Shown piece after piece: positions 7,461 through 15,935 of a DNA stretch of 27,658 nucleotides (position 1 is its first letter; every line of letters starts with the position of its first letter). The DNA is from Clostridia bacterium. GTDB taxonomy: Bacteria > Bacillota > Clostridia > Christensenellales > Borkfalkiaceae. Location of the stretch: assembly GCA_017457345.1 (NCBI GenBank), contig JAFTHR010000116.1, positions 1-27,658 on the forward strand, given 5' to 3'. Both the position numbers and the translations under genes were made by a program. The notes under the pieces were generated by a model. The model was not told where the DNA came from and searched no databases. It saw only the letters and a program-made list of their open reading frames with translations.

Positions 7461-8633
7461 ATGGCAAAAGATCTTGGAAAAATCTATGACGCGTTTTGTA
7501 CGACCGCCGTTTTTTGCGAGACGGTAGAAAAACCGTTGTTCCGCTATTTTGAGCGGTATATGGAAAGCGAAACGCGCGCGGAAAAAATGCGTGCGTACGG
7601 AAAATTCGTTGCCGAAATTTACGCGCTCGGCGGCTCGTTGACGGACGCCGTTTGTAGGCTGTTATCGGAAGACGAAAACGTGTTCGTGAAAACGGCGGCA
7701 AGAGAAGAGCCGGTAAAGGCTTGCATAGCGCAAGCAACGAAAGCGGAACTTACGGCTTTTTCGGCGTTCGCTTCGCTCACCTTAGCGGACTTTGAAGCGG
7801 ATTTAAAGGAAAGCGGCTTGCCTGCATTTGAAAGCAAACCGATCGATTTAGTGGCGTATTATAGCGAGCGTTTAAAAAATATCGAACGCCATGGCTACGG
7901 AATTTTTGCCACCAACGGAATGTTCCGTTTTTCAGACGATAAGCAAATCGTGCCTATTCGTGCGGCGGATAAGATACCCATGTCTCACTTCGTCGGCTAT
8001 GAAAGAGAGCGCCAGGCGGTGGTGGATAACACCCTTTCGTTCTTGCAAGGAAAGCCTGCGGCGAACGTGCTTTTATACGGAGACGCGGGGGCAGGTAAGT
8101 CTTCTACGGTAAAAGCGATTGCAAATAAGTATTTTGATCAAGGCTTACGGCTCATAGAAATTCGAAAGAACCAACTTTGCCATTTGCCGCTCGTTATGGA
8201 AAAGATTGCGCAAAACCCTTTGAAGTTTATTTTGTTTATCGACGATCTTTCTTTCCAACAAAGCGACGACGATTTCAGTATGCTCAAAGCGGCGCTCGAA
8301 GGTTCGGCTTCCGCGCGTGCGGAAAACTGCTTACTGTATGCAACGAGCAATCGCCGCCATATCGTGAGAGAAACGTTTGCGGATAGGGAAGGTGGAGACG
8401 TGCATAGAAACGACACGCTCCAAGAAACTCTCTCGCTTTCCGAGCGGTTTGGCTTAACCGTTTACTTTTCAAAACCGGATAAAAAATTATATCTTGAAAT
8501 TGTGGAAGGGCTTGCAAAACGCAAAGGGATTGCGTTCGACGCCGACGTGGCGACGAGAGCGGAAGCGTTCGCTTTAAAACGCGGCAACCGCAGCGCGCGG
8601 TGCGCCGAACAATTTGTGGATAGTTTGTTATAA
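7461..8633 (+). CDS. DUF815-family AAA+ ATPase
   Basis: A 390-residue protein with an alpha-helical N-terminal half (about 1-170, no assigned function) and a C-terminal AAA+-type ATPase domain. The Walker A motif is GDAGAGKSS (207-215). Walker B is FILFIDDLSF (256-265). A sensor-1-like YATSNRRH is present, then a segment with NDTLQETLSLSERFG typical of DUF815. No membrane segment or signal peptide is evident. The biological role of the family is not established. The gene sits inside the branched-chain operon between leuB and ilvA, 3 bp after leuB, so it is co-transcribed. Whether it serves this pathway or is only carried along cannot be told from sequence. Confidence 0.85.
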   Translation: MAKDLGKIYDAFCTTAVFCETVEKPLFRYFERYMESETRAEKMRAYGKFVAEIYALGGSLTDAVCRLLSEDENVFVKTAAREEPVKACIAQATKAELTAFSAFASLTLADFEADLKESGLPAFESKPIDLVAYYSERLKNIERHGYGIFATNGMFRFSDDKQIVPIRAADKIPMSHFVGYERERQAVVDNTLSFLQGKPAANVLLYGDAGAGKSSTVKAIANKYFDQGLRLIEIRKNQLCHLPLVMEKIAQNPLKFILFIDDLSFQQSDDDFSMLKAALEGSASARAENCLLYATSNRRHIVRETFADREGGDVHRNDTLQETLSLSERFGLTVYFSKPDKKLYLEIVEGLAKRKGIAFDADVATRAEAFALKRGNRSARCAEQFVDSLL

Positions 8634-8652
8634 ACCCTTAAAAGGAGAAAAT

Positions 8653-9846
8653 ATGCTTACTCTAGATAACGTGTATCGCGCAAGTTATGCGCTGAAAGAA
8701 GTAGTTCGTAAAACGGACGTCATCTACGCGCCAAAACTCAAAAAAGGCGCGAACTTATACTTAAAAACCGAGAACTTGCAAATTACGGGTTCTTTCAAGG
8801 TGCGTGGCGCGTATTATAAAATGACTCGCCTTTCGGAAGAAGAAAAAGCCCGCGGGGTGGTGGCTTGTTCGGCAGGCAACCACGCACAAGGCGTTGCGCT
8901 TGCGGCGGCAAAAAGCGGCATTAAGTCGGTAATTTGCTTGCCGGACGGCGCACCCATTTCCAAGGTAGAAGCAACGAAAAGTTACGGTGCGGAAGTGTGC
9001 CTTGTAGAAGGCGTGTACGACGACGCGTATAAAAAGGCGTTAGAACTCCGCGATACGCAAGGCTACACCTTTATTCACCCGTTTAACGACGAAGACGTTA
9101 TCGCCGGGCAAGGAACGATCGCTTTGGAACTTTCCGAGCAAATCCCGGATTTAGACGCGATTATCGTGCCTATCGGTGGCGGCGGCTTGATTGCGGGTAT
9201 GGCGTATACGATTAAGACGATCAATCCCAAGGTAAAGGTATACGGCGTGCAAGCGGCGGGTGCGCCTTCTATGTATCAATCGGTAAAGGACGGGCAAATT
9301 GAAGAACTTGCATCCGTCTCCACGATTGCAGACGGGATTGCGGTAAAACAACCCGGAGATTTAACCTACGAACTTTGCAAAAAATACGTAGACGAAATCG
9401 TCACCGTTTCCGACGACGAGATCTCGGCGGCAATTTTGGCGCTTATGGAACAACACAAACTCGTTACGGAAGGCGCGGGTGCGGTATCCGTAGCGGCGGC
9501 AATGTTCGGCAAAGTGCCCGTGGAAGGCAAGAAAACGGTTTGCCTGCTTTCGGGCGGTAATATCGACGTGACCATTTTATCCCGTGTGATTAAGCGTGGG
9601 CTTTTGATGTCGGGTAGAAGTTGCCAACTTATGATCGAACTCGTCGATAAACCCGGGCAACTGAAAAACGTATCCCGCATTATTGCCGATCTTGGCGGCA
9701 ACGTCACTTCGGTACACCACGAACGTGCAAACGAAGGGTCAGACGTAAACGGTTGCTACCTTCGTATTATCCTTGAAACGCGGAACTTTGAACACATTGC
9801 GCAAATCAAGAAAGCGCTTACGGATTTTGGTTTCAAACTGTTATAA
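8653..9846 (+). CDS. ilvA: Threonine ammonia-lyase (threonine dehydratase), single-ACT type
   Basis: PLP-dependent deamination of threonine to 2-oxobutanoate and ammonia, the entry to isoleucine. The 397-residue product is the shorter ~400-residue type with one C-terminal ACT domain (about 325-397, starting IELVDKPGQLKNVSR) rather than the ~510-residue E. coli IlvA. The PLP lysine is K49 in TGSFKVRGA, and the phosphate-binding glycine loop is GGGGL (175-179). The start was set at ATG 8653 behind AAAGGAG. An in-frame GTG at 8614 lies within the previous gene and lacks an SD. Its placement in an ilv-leu operon argues for a biosynthetic role, although this subtype also includes catabolic enzymes. 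Confidence 0.93.
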   Translation: MLTLDNVYRASYALKEVVRKTDVIYAPKLKKGANLYLKTENLQITGSFKVRGAYYKMTRLSEEEKARGVVACSAGNHAQGVALAAAKSGIKSVICLPDGAPISKVEATKSYGAEVCLVEGVYDDAYKKALELRDTQGYTFIHPFNDEDVIAGQGTIALELSEQIPDLDAIIVPIGGGGLIAGMAYTIKTINPKVKVYGVQAAGAPSMYQSVKDGQIEELASVSTIADGIAVKQPGDLTYELCKKYVDEIVTVSDDEISAAILALMEQHKLVTEGAGAVSVAAAMFGKVPVEGKKTVCLLSGGNIDVTILSRVIKRGLLMSGRSCQLMIELVDKPGQLKNVSRIIADLGGNVTSVHHERANEGSDVNGCYLRIILETRNFEHIAQIKKALTDFGFKLL

Positions 9847-9861
9847 AAAGGAGAAAGAACA

Positions 9862-10245
9862 ATGGCAGAAAAACTCGTAAAAATCTCCACGGAGAAAGCC
9901 CCTGCGGCAATCGGTCCGTACTCCCAAGCAATCGTATGCGGCGGAATGCTCTATACGTCTGGTCAAATCGGCATCAACCCCGCAACGGGCGCGATTGAAG
10001 GCAAAACTACGGCGGAGCAATCCGAACAAGTGATGCAAAACTTGAAAGCGGTGCTTGAAGCGGCGGGAACGTCGTTTGCGAACGTAGTAAAAACCACCTG
10101 TTTTTTGGCGGATATAGCCGATTTTGCAGCGTTTAACGAGGTGTACGGTAAATACTTTACCGAAAAACCCGCAAGAAGTTGCGTGGCGGCAAAGGACTTG
10201 CCCAAAGGCGCGCTCGTGGAAGTGGAAGTTATCGCTCAACTTTAA
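9862..10245 (+). CDS. ridA: RidA family enamine/imine deaminase
   Basis: RidA (YjgF/TdcF) hydrolyses reactive 2-aminoacrylate and 2-aminocrotonate/imine intermediates released by PLP dehydratases such as IlvA, preventing damage to other PLP enzymes. The 127-residue protein has normal length. The key residues R105 and C107 (ARSCVA) and E120 (LVEVEVIA) are all present. ATG 9862 follows AAAGGAGAAAG, 15 bp after ilvA. The adjacent ilvA, whose product makes exactly this intermediate, gives clear functional sense. It is the last gene of the operon, and an intrinsic terminator follows within a few bases of the stop. Confidence 0.95.
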   Translation: MAEKLVKISTEKAPAAIGPYSQAIVCGGMLYTSGQIGINPATGAIEGKTTAEQSEQVMQNLKAVLEAAGTSFANVVKTTCFLADIADFAAFNEVYGKYFTEKPARSCVAAKDLPKGALVEVEVIAQL

Positions 10246-10247
10246 AA

Positions 10248-10284
10248 AAGGTTTCCCCGTTTATCAAAAACGGGGGACTTTTTG
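10248..10284 (+). terminator. Intrinsic terminator of the branched-chain operon
   Basis: A GC-rich stem, CCCCGTTT (10255-10262) with AAACGGGG (10268-10275), is extended by weaker pairs and followed by CTTTTTG (10278-10284). It begins 3 bp after the ridA stop and separates this operon from the his operon promoter about 45 bp downstream. Confidence 0.85.
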
Positions 10285-10327
10285 TGTAAAGTACTTATAA
10301 AAAAAGTAAAAAACTCCGTAAAATCGG

Positions 10328-10356
10328 TTGACAAACCTTTACAAAAGGTATATACT
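10328..10356 (+). promoter_or_regulatory. Sigma-A-type promoter of the his operon
   Basis: A perfect -35 TTGACA (10328-10333), 17-bp spacer, and -10 TATACT (10351-10356, one mismatch to TATAAT). The expected start is near 10363, leaving a leader of only about 33 nt before hisR. That leaves no room for a T-box or long attenuator, so control is more likely by a repressor binding the overlapping inverted repeats. Confidence 0.88.
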
Positions 10357-10370
10357 TTAACTAAGTAAAG
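10335..10370 (+). promoter_or_regulatory. Candidate HisR operator(s) overlapping the his promoter
   Basis: Two inverted repeats overlie the promoter. ACCTTT-aca-AAAGGT (10335-10349) is a perfect 6-bp palindrome in the -35/-10 spacer. CTTTA-ACTAAG-TAAAG (10355-10370) covers the end of the -10 and the start site. The second also contains TTAACTA, reminiscent of the centre of the E. coli trp operator, which is bound by a member of the same protein fold family as HisR/YerC. The placement is that of a repressor site. Which repeat is the real operator is not decided by the sequence. Confidence 0.5.
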
Positions 10371-10395
10371 CGATAAACCGATAAAGGGGAAAAGT

Positions 10396-10683
10396 ATGAA
10401 GCAATTACAAACGGAAGAAGTGAAGGCGTTATTCGAGGCGATTTTATCCCTTGAAACGGTGGAGGAGTGCTACTCTTTCTTTGAGGACGCCTGCACGGTA
10501 AAAGAGATTTTAGACGTGGCGCAACGCTTAAAAGCGGCAAAGATGCTCAAAGAAGGAGAAAGCTATGCCACGGTTTGTAAAGAAACGGGGATGAGTTCGG
10601 CAACGGTTAGCCGTGTGAACCGTTGCTTAGAATATGGCAACGGCGGGTACGCGTTAGTGATTGATCGCGCGTGTAAGGAGTGA
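10396..10683 (+). CDS. hisR: TrpR-family regulator YerC/HisR
   Basis: A 95-residue cytosolic DNA-binding protein of the YerC/YecD branch of the TrpR superfamily. It is all-helical, with a TrpR-like helix-turn-helix around residues 54-78 (SYATVCKETGMSSATVSRV). Comparative genomics of Firmicutes has assigned this family (HisR) to control of histidine genes; the present gene, first in a complete his operon, fits that. The start is ATG 10396 after AAAGGGG, and the stop is TGA 10681. It probably represses its own operon through the inverted repeats over the promoter, perhaps with histidine as corepressor (inference). The SD of the next gene (AAGGAG, 10675-10680) lies in its last codons. Confidence 0.88.
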   Translation: MKQLQTEEVKALFEAILSLETVEECYSFFEDACTVKEILDVAQRLKAAKMLKEGESYATVCKETGMSSATVSRVNRCLEYGNGGYALVIDRACKE

Positions 10684-10687
10684 AAAA

Positions 10688-11782
10688 GTGGACGAACGTT
10701 TATTAAAAAATGAAGAAAAAGCGGTGTTCGCGTTGCGTGCACTCTACCAAAATTACGGATACTTGCCCTTTAAAATGAGCAAGTTTGAAGAATACGATTT
10801 ATACGCATACAACAAAGAGTTTTTGGTAAGCGACCGTGTAATCACTTTTACCGATACAGACGGGAAGTTGATGGCGCTCAAACCAGACGTCACTTTGTCC
10901 ATTGTAAAAAACACGCAAAGCGCAAAGGAAAAGCGCAAGGTTTTTTATAGCGAGAACGTGTATCGCGTGTCCGAGCGGACGAACCAGTTTAAGGAAATTA
11001 TGCAAACGGGTTTGGAATGTATCGGTGAGATCGGATTATACGACGTGTTCGAAGCAGTCTTGCTTGCGGCTAAGAGTTTAGACGTTATCAGTGAAGAGTT
11101 CGTTCTCAGCGTTGCCGATACCGTGCTCTTTGAAGCGGTACTTGAAGAAATCACGGCGGACAAAAAGGTAAAAAGCGCGCTTGCCGTGCTTTTAGCGGAT
11201 AGAAACCGTGACGATTTAGCAAGGGTGTGTTTCGAAAACGGGTTTACGAAAGAACAAACGGAAAAAGTAATGGTGCTTGCTAGCGCATACGGCGATGCGG
11301 AAAAAGTGTTAGCCGCGTTGAAAAGCGTTTGCGCGTCGGTTCAAGCCAAGGAAAAAATAGAAGAACTCAAAACGTTATTCGCGTTGCTCGGCGAAAGCGG
11401 ATTAGCAGGCAAGATTCGGTTAGATTTTTCGCTTGCAAGCAATTCGGCGTACTATAGCGGAACGGTGTTTAAAGGGTACGTAAAAGGGATTCCGGAAGCC
11501 GTTCTTTCGGGCGGTAGATACGATAGCCTGCTCAATCGAATGGGGAAAGCAGGCGGCGCGGTCGGCTTTGCCATTTACTTGGATTTGCTTGAACAATTAG
11601 AGCAAACGGCTAAGGCGTACGATATAGACTGCGTGGTATTATATAGCGATTCCACGCCTGCGCATAGTATTGTAAAGGCGGTGCAAGGATGCGTGGAAAA
11701 AGGGGAGCGTGTGCAAGCGCAAAAAGAGTTGCCTGCGCTTCGCTATAAAACGGTGATCGATTTGAGAGGGGAAAAGGCATGA
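10688..11782 (+). CDS. hisZ: ATP phosphoribosyltransferase regulatory subunit HisZ
   Basis: A histidyl-tRNA-synthetase paralogue without aminoacylation activity that forms a hetero-octamer with short HisG and is needed for catalysis and histidine feedback. The 364-residue product shows class II synthetase-like segments: KPDVTLSIVKN, the motif-2-like YSENVYRVSE then QTGLECIG, and GGRYDSLLNRMGKAGGAVGFA late in the protein. The start was set at GTG 10688, 7 bp after the strong SD AAGGAG. The longer in-frame TTG at 10661 would lie inside hisR without an SD. Its TGA overlaps the hisG ATG (ATGA, 11779-11782), which suits the obligate partnership. Confidence 0.9.
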   Translation: MDERLLKNEEKAVFALRALYQNYGYLPFKMSKFEEYDLYAYNKEFLVSDRVITFTDTDGKLMALKPDVTLSIVKNTQSAKEKRKVFYSENVYRVSERTNQFKEIMQTGLECIGEIGLYDVFEAVLLAAKSLDVISEEFVLSVADTVLFEAVLEEITADKKVKSALAVLLADRNRDDLARVCFENGFTKEQTEKVMVLASAYGDAEKVLAALKSVCASVQAKEKIEELKTLFALLGESGLAGKIRLDFSLASNSAYYSGTVFKGYVKGIPEAVLSGGRYDSLLNRMGKAGGAVGFAIYLDLLEQLEQTAKAYDIDCVVLYSDSTPAHSIVKAVQGCVEKGERVQAQKELPALRYKTVIDLRGEKA

Positions 11783-12414
11783 TAAATATAGCGTTGCCGA
11801 AAGGACGGCTTGGCGAAAAGGTGTACGACTTGTTTGAAAAAGCAGGTTATGATTGCCCGTCCATCAAAGAAAATAGCCGTAAATTGATTTTTGAAAATGC
11901 CGAAAAAGGCGTCCGCTTTTTTTGGGTAAAACCTTCGGACGTAGCCATCTACGTAGCACGCGGCGCTGCCGATTTGGGGGTAGCAGGGAAGGATATCTTG
12001 CTTGAATACCGCCCAGACGTGTACGAGTTGCTCGATTTACAAATGGGCAAATGCTCTATGGCGGTAGCAGCGAAAAAGGACTTTTACGACGATACCGAAA
12101 GAACGCTCAAAGTAGCCACGAAGTTCGTGCGTATCGCAAAGGAATACTATGCGAAAAAGGGAAGAGAAATCGACGTGATAGAGTTGCACGGTTCCATTGA
12201 ACTTGCGCCGATTTTGAACCTTTCAGACGTGATCGTGGATAGCGTGGAAACGGGCGCAACGCTCCGTGAAAACGATTTGGTGGTAGTGGAAAAGTTCTTG
12301 CCTATTTCGGCGCGTATGATAGCAAACAAAGCAAGTTTTTGTTTTAACACGGAAAAAGTAGAAGAAATCGTGAAAAAGATCGGAGAGATTTTGAAAAATG
12401 GTGAAAGTTTATAA
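11779..12414 (+). CDS. hisG: ATP phosphoribosyltransferase, short form
   Basis: Catalyses the committed step of histidine synthesis, ATP plus PRPP to phosphoribosyl-ATP. At 211 residues it is the short form lacking the C-terminal regulatory domain, consistent with hisZ immediately upstream. Motifs: LPKGRLG near the start, a central GAADLGVAGKD, and the PRPP-binding SVETGATLREND late in the protein. The ATG overlaps the hisZ stop by 4 bp, and the 3' end overlaps the chosen hisD start by 17 bp, so HisZ-HisG-HisD appear translationally coupled. Confidence 0.95.
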   Translation: MINIALPKGRLGEKVYDLFEKAGYDCPSIKENSRKLIFENAEKGVRFFWVKPSDVAIYVARGAADLGVAGKDILLEYRPDVYELLDLQMGKCSMAVAAKKDFYDDTERTLKVATKFVRIAKEYYAKKGREIDVIELHGSIELAPILNLSDVIVDSVETGATLRENDLVVVEKFLPISARMIANKASFCFNTEKVEEIVKKIGEILKNGESL

Positions 12415-13675
12415 GATGAACGAAGTGCCGAAAGAAGAGATTTTTGCCCGTGATAACGTGACGGGCAACGTATCGGCAATCGTGACAGACATCATTGAAA
12501 ACGTAAAAGCAAAAGGGGACGCCGCGCTCTACGAATACGCGGAAAAGTTCGACGGCGTGCGTTTGAACGCCCTTCGCGTGAGCGCAGAAGAAATAGAAGA
12601 AGCGTTCTCGCTCGTGGAAAAGCCGTTTATTGAAATCATTGAAAAGGCGGCGAAAAATATCCGCGCGTTCCACGAAAAACAGGTACGAGAAGGATTTTGC
12701 ATCAAGAAAGAAAACGGCGTGGTGACGGGGCAAAAAATCACCCCGATCGAAAAGGTGGGCTTGTACGTGCCCGGTGGTACGGCGGCGTATCCTTCCACGG
12801 TCCTTATGGATTCTATTCCTGCTAAAATTGCAGGTTGCAAACGAGTGGTAATGGTCACCCCCCCGAAAAAGGACGGTAAGGTAAACCCCGTTATTTTAGC
12901 GGCGGCAAAAATTGCAGGGATAGACGAGATTTATAAAGTGGGCGGCGCACAAGCCGTTGCCGCGCTCGCGTACGGCACGGAAAGCATTGCGAGCGTAGAT
13001 AAAATCGTAGGGCCCGGGAACGCCTTTGTTGCCGAAGCGAAAAAGCAAGTGTTCGGTAAGGTGGCGATTGATATGATTGCAGGGCCGAGCGAGATATTAA
13101 TCGTTGCGGACGGAACGTGCAACGCGGCGTACGTGGCGGCGGACTTGCTTTCGCAAGCCGAACACGATAAGAACGCAAGTGCCGTGCTCGTAACGGATAG
13201 CGAAGCGCTTGCGGCGGGCGTTGTGGAAGAATTAGAAAAGCAAATCCCGTTGTTGCCGCGCGCGGAAATTGCAAGAACTTCGATCGATAAAAACGGTAAA
13301 ATTATCGTGGTGAACGATTTAAACGAAGCGATTGCGGTGTCGAATGAAATTGCGCCCGAACACTTAGAGATTTGCGTGGATAACCCGTTCGAGTATTTAG
13401 AAAAGGTAGAAAACGCCGGCTCGGTATTCTTGGGCAAAAACTGCCCCGAAGCGCTCGGCGATTACTATGCCGGCCCGAACCACACCTTGCCTACGGGTGG
13501 TACGGCGCGTTTTTCCAACCCGCTTGGGGTAGACGATTTCGTGAAGAAAACGCAGTACACTTATTACACGAAGGAAGCGCTTTCACAAGTAGGCGCGGAA
13601 GTGGCGTATTTTGCGAATAAGGAGGGCTTGGACGCGCACGCAAGAAGCGTGACGATCCGTACGGAAGATGAGTAA
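12398..13675 (+). CDS. hisD: Histidinol dehydrogenase
   Basis: NAD-dependent, zinc-containing four-electron oxidation of histidinol to histidine, the final step. The 425 residues agree with the family. The signature VGPGN...AIDMIAGPSE runs from about 204 to 231. Zinc ligands are recognisable as Q253 and H256 (QAEHD), D355 (LGDYYAGP) and H414 (LDAHARS); the catalytic pair is E321-H322 (APEHLEI). ATG 12398 has an SD (GGAGAG, about 12382-12387) and overlaps hisG by 17 bp. ATG 12416 (residue 7) is an alternative with a weaker SD. Its end overlaps hisC by 8 bp. Confidence 0.95.
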   Translation: MVKVYKMNEVPKEEIFARDNVTGNVSAIVTDIIENVKAKGDAALYEYAEKFDGVRLNALRVSAEEIEEAFSLVEKPFIEIIEKAAKNIRAFHEKQVREGFCIKKENGVVTGQKITPIEKVGLYVPGGTAAYPSTVLMDSIPAKIAGCKRVVMVTPPKKDGKVNPVILAAAKIAGIDEIYKVGGAQAVAALAYGTESIASVDKIVGPGNAFVAEAKKQVFGKVAIDMIAGPSEILIVADGTCNAAYVAADLLSQAEHDKNASAVLVTDSEALAAGVVEELEKQIPLLPRAEIARTSIDKNGKIIVVNDLNEAIAVSNEIAPEHLEICVDNPFEYLEKVENAGSVFLGKNCPEALGDYYAGPNHTLPTGGTARFSNPLGVDDFVKKTQYTYYTKEALSQVGAEVAYFANKEGLDAHARSVTIRTEDE

Positions 13676-14729
13676 GTTTTTTTCAAAAAAACACGGCGGG
13701 CTAGTGGCGTACACACCCGGCGAACAACCCAAAGATCGCGGCTACGTGAAACTGAACACGAACGAATCACCGTTTCCCCCTTCGCCATTTGTTTCGGCGG
13801 CGGTGCAAGCGGGCGCAAACGGATTGAACTTATACTGCGATCCTGAAAACACGCGGGTGAATACGGCGATTGCAAATTACTACGGCGTGCAAAAAAATCA
13901 GGTGATTACGGGCAACGGATCAGACGAGATTTTGAACTATGCCGTGTGCGCGTTTTGCGACGATACTTCACCGCTCGTGTTCGCCGATATCACCTACGGG
14001 TTCTATCCCGTATTTGCTAAAATCAACGCCGTTCCAACCAAGATAATCCCGTTAAAAGAAGACTTTTCTATCGACGTGGAAGCGTTTTGCGCGGAGCAGG
14101 GAACGGTTGTGATTGCGAACCCGAACGCCCCTACGGGGATTTGTTTGTCCCTTGAAACGATAGAAAAAATCGTGGCGGCGCACAAAAACAGCGTGGTGAT
14201 TATCGACGAAGCATACGTGGATTTCGGTGGCGAAAGCGCGGTAAAACTCGTGGAAAAATACGAGAACCTTTTAGTGGTGCAAACCTTTTCAAAGTCCCGC
14301 TCGTTAGCCGGCGGAAGATTAGGGTTTGGGATTGCAAACGAAAAAATTATTGCCGATTTAAACACGGTAAAATACTCGTTAAACCCCTACAACGTGAACA
14401 CGCTCACGCAACTTGCGGGAGAAGCGTCTATGCAGGATAAAGGGTATTTTGAAAAGAACGTTGCCACGGTGATAGCAAACCGCGAATATACGGTTGCAAA
14501 ACTTGAAGAAATGGGTTTTGAAGTATTGCCTTCGAAAGCGAACTTTGTGTTTGCAAGAAAGAGCGGGCTAGACGGGGGCGAGTGGTACGTTCGCTTAAAA
14601 GAAAAAGGGGTGCTCGTTCGCCATTTCACGAGCGAGCGGATTAAGGACTTTAACCGCGTGACGATCGGTACGAAAGAACAAATGGACGCTTTTTTGAAAG
14701 CGACGAAAGAAATCCTACAAGGAGAATAA
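13668..14729 (+). CDS. hisC: Histidinol-phosphate aminotransferase
   Basis: PLP-dependent transamination between imidazole-acetol phosphate and histidinol phosphate. It is a class I/II fold-type I enzyme of 353 residues. Seen: LNTNESPFPPSP near the N-terminus, NPNAPTG (151-157), the PLP-contacting D180 in IIDEAYVDF, and the Schiff-base lysine K209 in TFSKSRSLAGGRLGF. Its ATG lies inside the final codons of hisD (8-bp overlap, different frame). The position between hisD and hisB supports the histidinol-phosphate assignment over other aminotransferases of this class. Confidence 0.94.
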   Translation: MSKFFSKKHGGLVAYTPGEQPKDRGYVKLNTNESPFPPSPFVSAAVQAGANGLNLYCDPENTRVNTAIANYYGVQKNQVITGNGSDEILNYAVCAFCDDTSPLVFADITYGFYPVFAKINAVPTKIIPLKEDFSIDVEAFCAEQGTVVIANPNAPTGICLSLETIEKIVAAHKNSVVIIDEAYVDFGGESAVKLVEKYENLLVVQTFSKSRSLAGGRLGFGIANEKIIADLNTVKYSLNPYNVNTLTQLAGEASMQDKGYFEKNVATVIANREYTVAKLEEMGFEVLPSKANFVFARKSGLDGGEWYVRLKEKGVLVRHFTSERIKDFNRVTIGTKEQMDAFLKATKEILQGE

Positions 14730-14732
14730 AAA

Positions 14733-15323
14733 ATGAGAGAAAGTAGCATTGCAAGAAAAACGGCGGAAACGGATATCACCTTAACGCTTAATTTAGACGG
14801 ATCGGGCAATTCAAAGATTGAAACGGGTTGCGGCTTTTTAGACCACATGCTCACCCTTTTTTCCAAGCACGCGCACTACGATTTGAGCGTATGCTGCAAA
14901 GGGGACGTGGAAGTGGATTATCACCACACGGTAGAAGACGTTGCCATTTGCCTTGGTACGGCGTTTGCAAAGGCTTTGGGGGATAAAAAAGGCGTAAATC
15001 GCTACGGCGATAAAATTTTGCCGATGGACGAAGCGCTTATTTTATCGGCGGTAGATTTATCGGGAAGAGATTATTTGGGCTATGCGCTTGATATTCCTTC
15101 CTTTAAGGTGGGCGACTTTGATACCGAACTTTGCGAAGAATTCTTTAAAGCGTTCGTTCGCGAAGCGAAGATCACGTTGCATATTCGTCAACTTGCGGGA
15201 ACGAACTCCCACCACATTATTGAAGGCGCGTTCAAGTGCGTGGCGCGTGCGCTTGCGCAAGCCACGCAAATCAACGAAAAATTCGCGGCGGAAATTCCGT
15301 CTACTAAGGGTACGCTCGTATGA
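14733..15323 (+). CDS. hisB: Imidazoleglycerol-phosphate dehydratase (monofunctional)
   Basis: Mn-dependent dehydration of imidazole-glycerol phosphate to imidazole-acetol phosphate. At 196 residues it is only the dehydratase and lacks the N-terminal HAD phosphatase of the E. coli bifunctional HisB. The two metal-binding signatures are HHTVED (64-69) and HHIIEG (160-165), and FLDHML (35-40) is also present. ATG 14733 follows CAAGGAG, 3 bp after hisC. Its last codon and stop overlap the hisH ATG (ATGA, 15320-15323). Histidinol-phosphatase must therefore be supplied by a gene outside this window. Confidence 0.95.
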   Translation: MRESSIARKTAETDITLTLNLDGSGNSKIETGCGFLDHMLTLFSKHAHYDLSVCCKGDVEVDYHHTVEDVAICLGTAFAKALGDKKGVNRYGDKILPMDEALILSAVDLSGRDYLGYALDIPSFKVGDFDTELCEEFFKAFVREAKITLHIRQLAGTNSHHIIEGAFKCVARALAQATQINEKFAAEIPSTKGTLV

Positions 15324-15934
15324 TAGCAATCGTCGATTACGGCGTGGGCAATTTATTTTCGCTGAAATCGTCGTTTGAAGCGGTGGGCGCGGAAGTAGTG
15401 GTCACGGGAGAAAAATCGGTTATAGAATCGGCGGATAAAATCGTTTTGCCCGGCGTCGGCGCGTTTGCAGACGCCGCTCGTAAGTTGCGTGAAAGCGGGC
15501 TTGCGGAAACGGTAAAGGCGGAAGCGGCGAAAGGGAAACCGTTGCTTGGGATTTGCTTAGGGATGCAATTATTGTTTGAAGAGAGCCACGAATACGGCGT
15601 GCATCAAGGCTTAGGGCTTATCCAAGGCAAAGTCGTTTCTATGCAGGGCGTAATTCCACAAAACTTGCAAATTCCGCAAATCGGTTGGAACGCTTTAAAA
15701 TTCCACCAAGACCACCCTGTTTTAAAGTATATTAAAGAAGGGGATTGCGTGTATTTCGTGCATTCGTACTATGCAACCGAGTGCAATAAGGATTTGCTTT
15801 TGAGCGTGGAATACGGCGCGGAAATCACGGCGGCGGTTGTGCGCGGCAACGTGTTAGGGATGCAATTCCACCCCGAAAAGAGCGGCACGGTAGGGTTAAA
15901 CTTGTTGCGTGCGTTCGTGGAATGGGAGGCTTAA
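15320..15934 (+). CDS. hisH: Imidazole glycerol phosphate synthase, glutaminase subunit
   Basis: Class I glutamine amidotransferase that feeds ammonia to HisF for ring closure to imidazole-glycerol phosphate and AICAR. The 204 residues carry the nucleophile C79 in LLGICLGMQLLF and the H184/E186 pair in MQFHPEKSG, with the oxyanion region PGVGAF (44-49). It starts within the hisB stop (ATGA). hisA, rather than hisF, is the next gene, a common his operon order. Confidence 0.95.
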   Translation: MIAIVDYGVGNLFSLKSSFEAVGAEVVVTGEKSVIESADKIVLPGVGAFADAARKLRESGLAETVKAEAAKGKPLLGICLGMQLLFEESHEYGVHQGLGLIQGKVVSMQGVIPQNLQIPQIGWNALKFHQDHPVLKYIKEGDCVYFVHSYYATECNKDLLLSVEYGAEITAAVVRGNVLGMQFHPEKSGTVGLNLLRAFVEWEA

Positions 15935-15935
15935 A

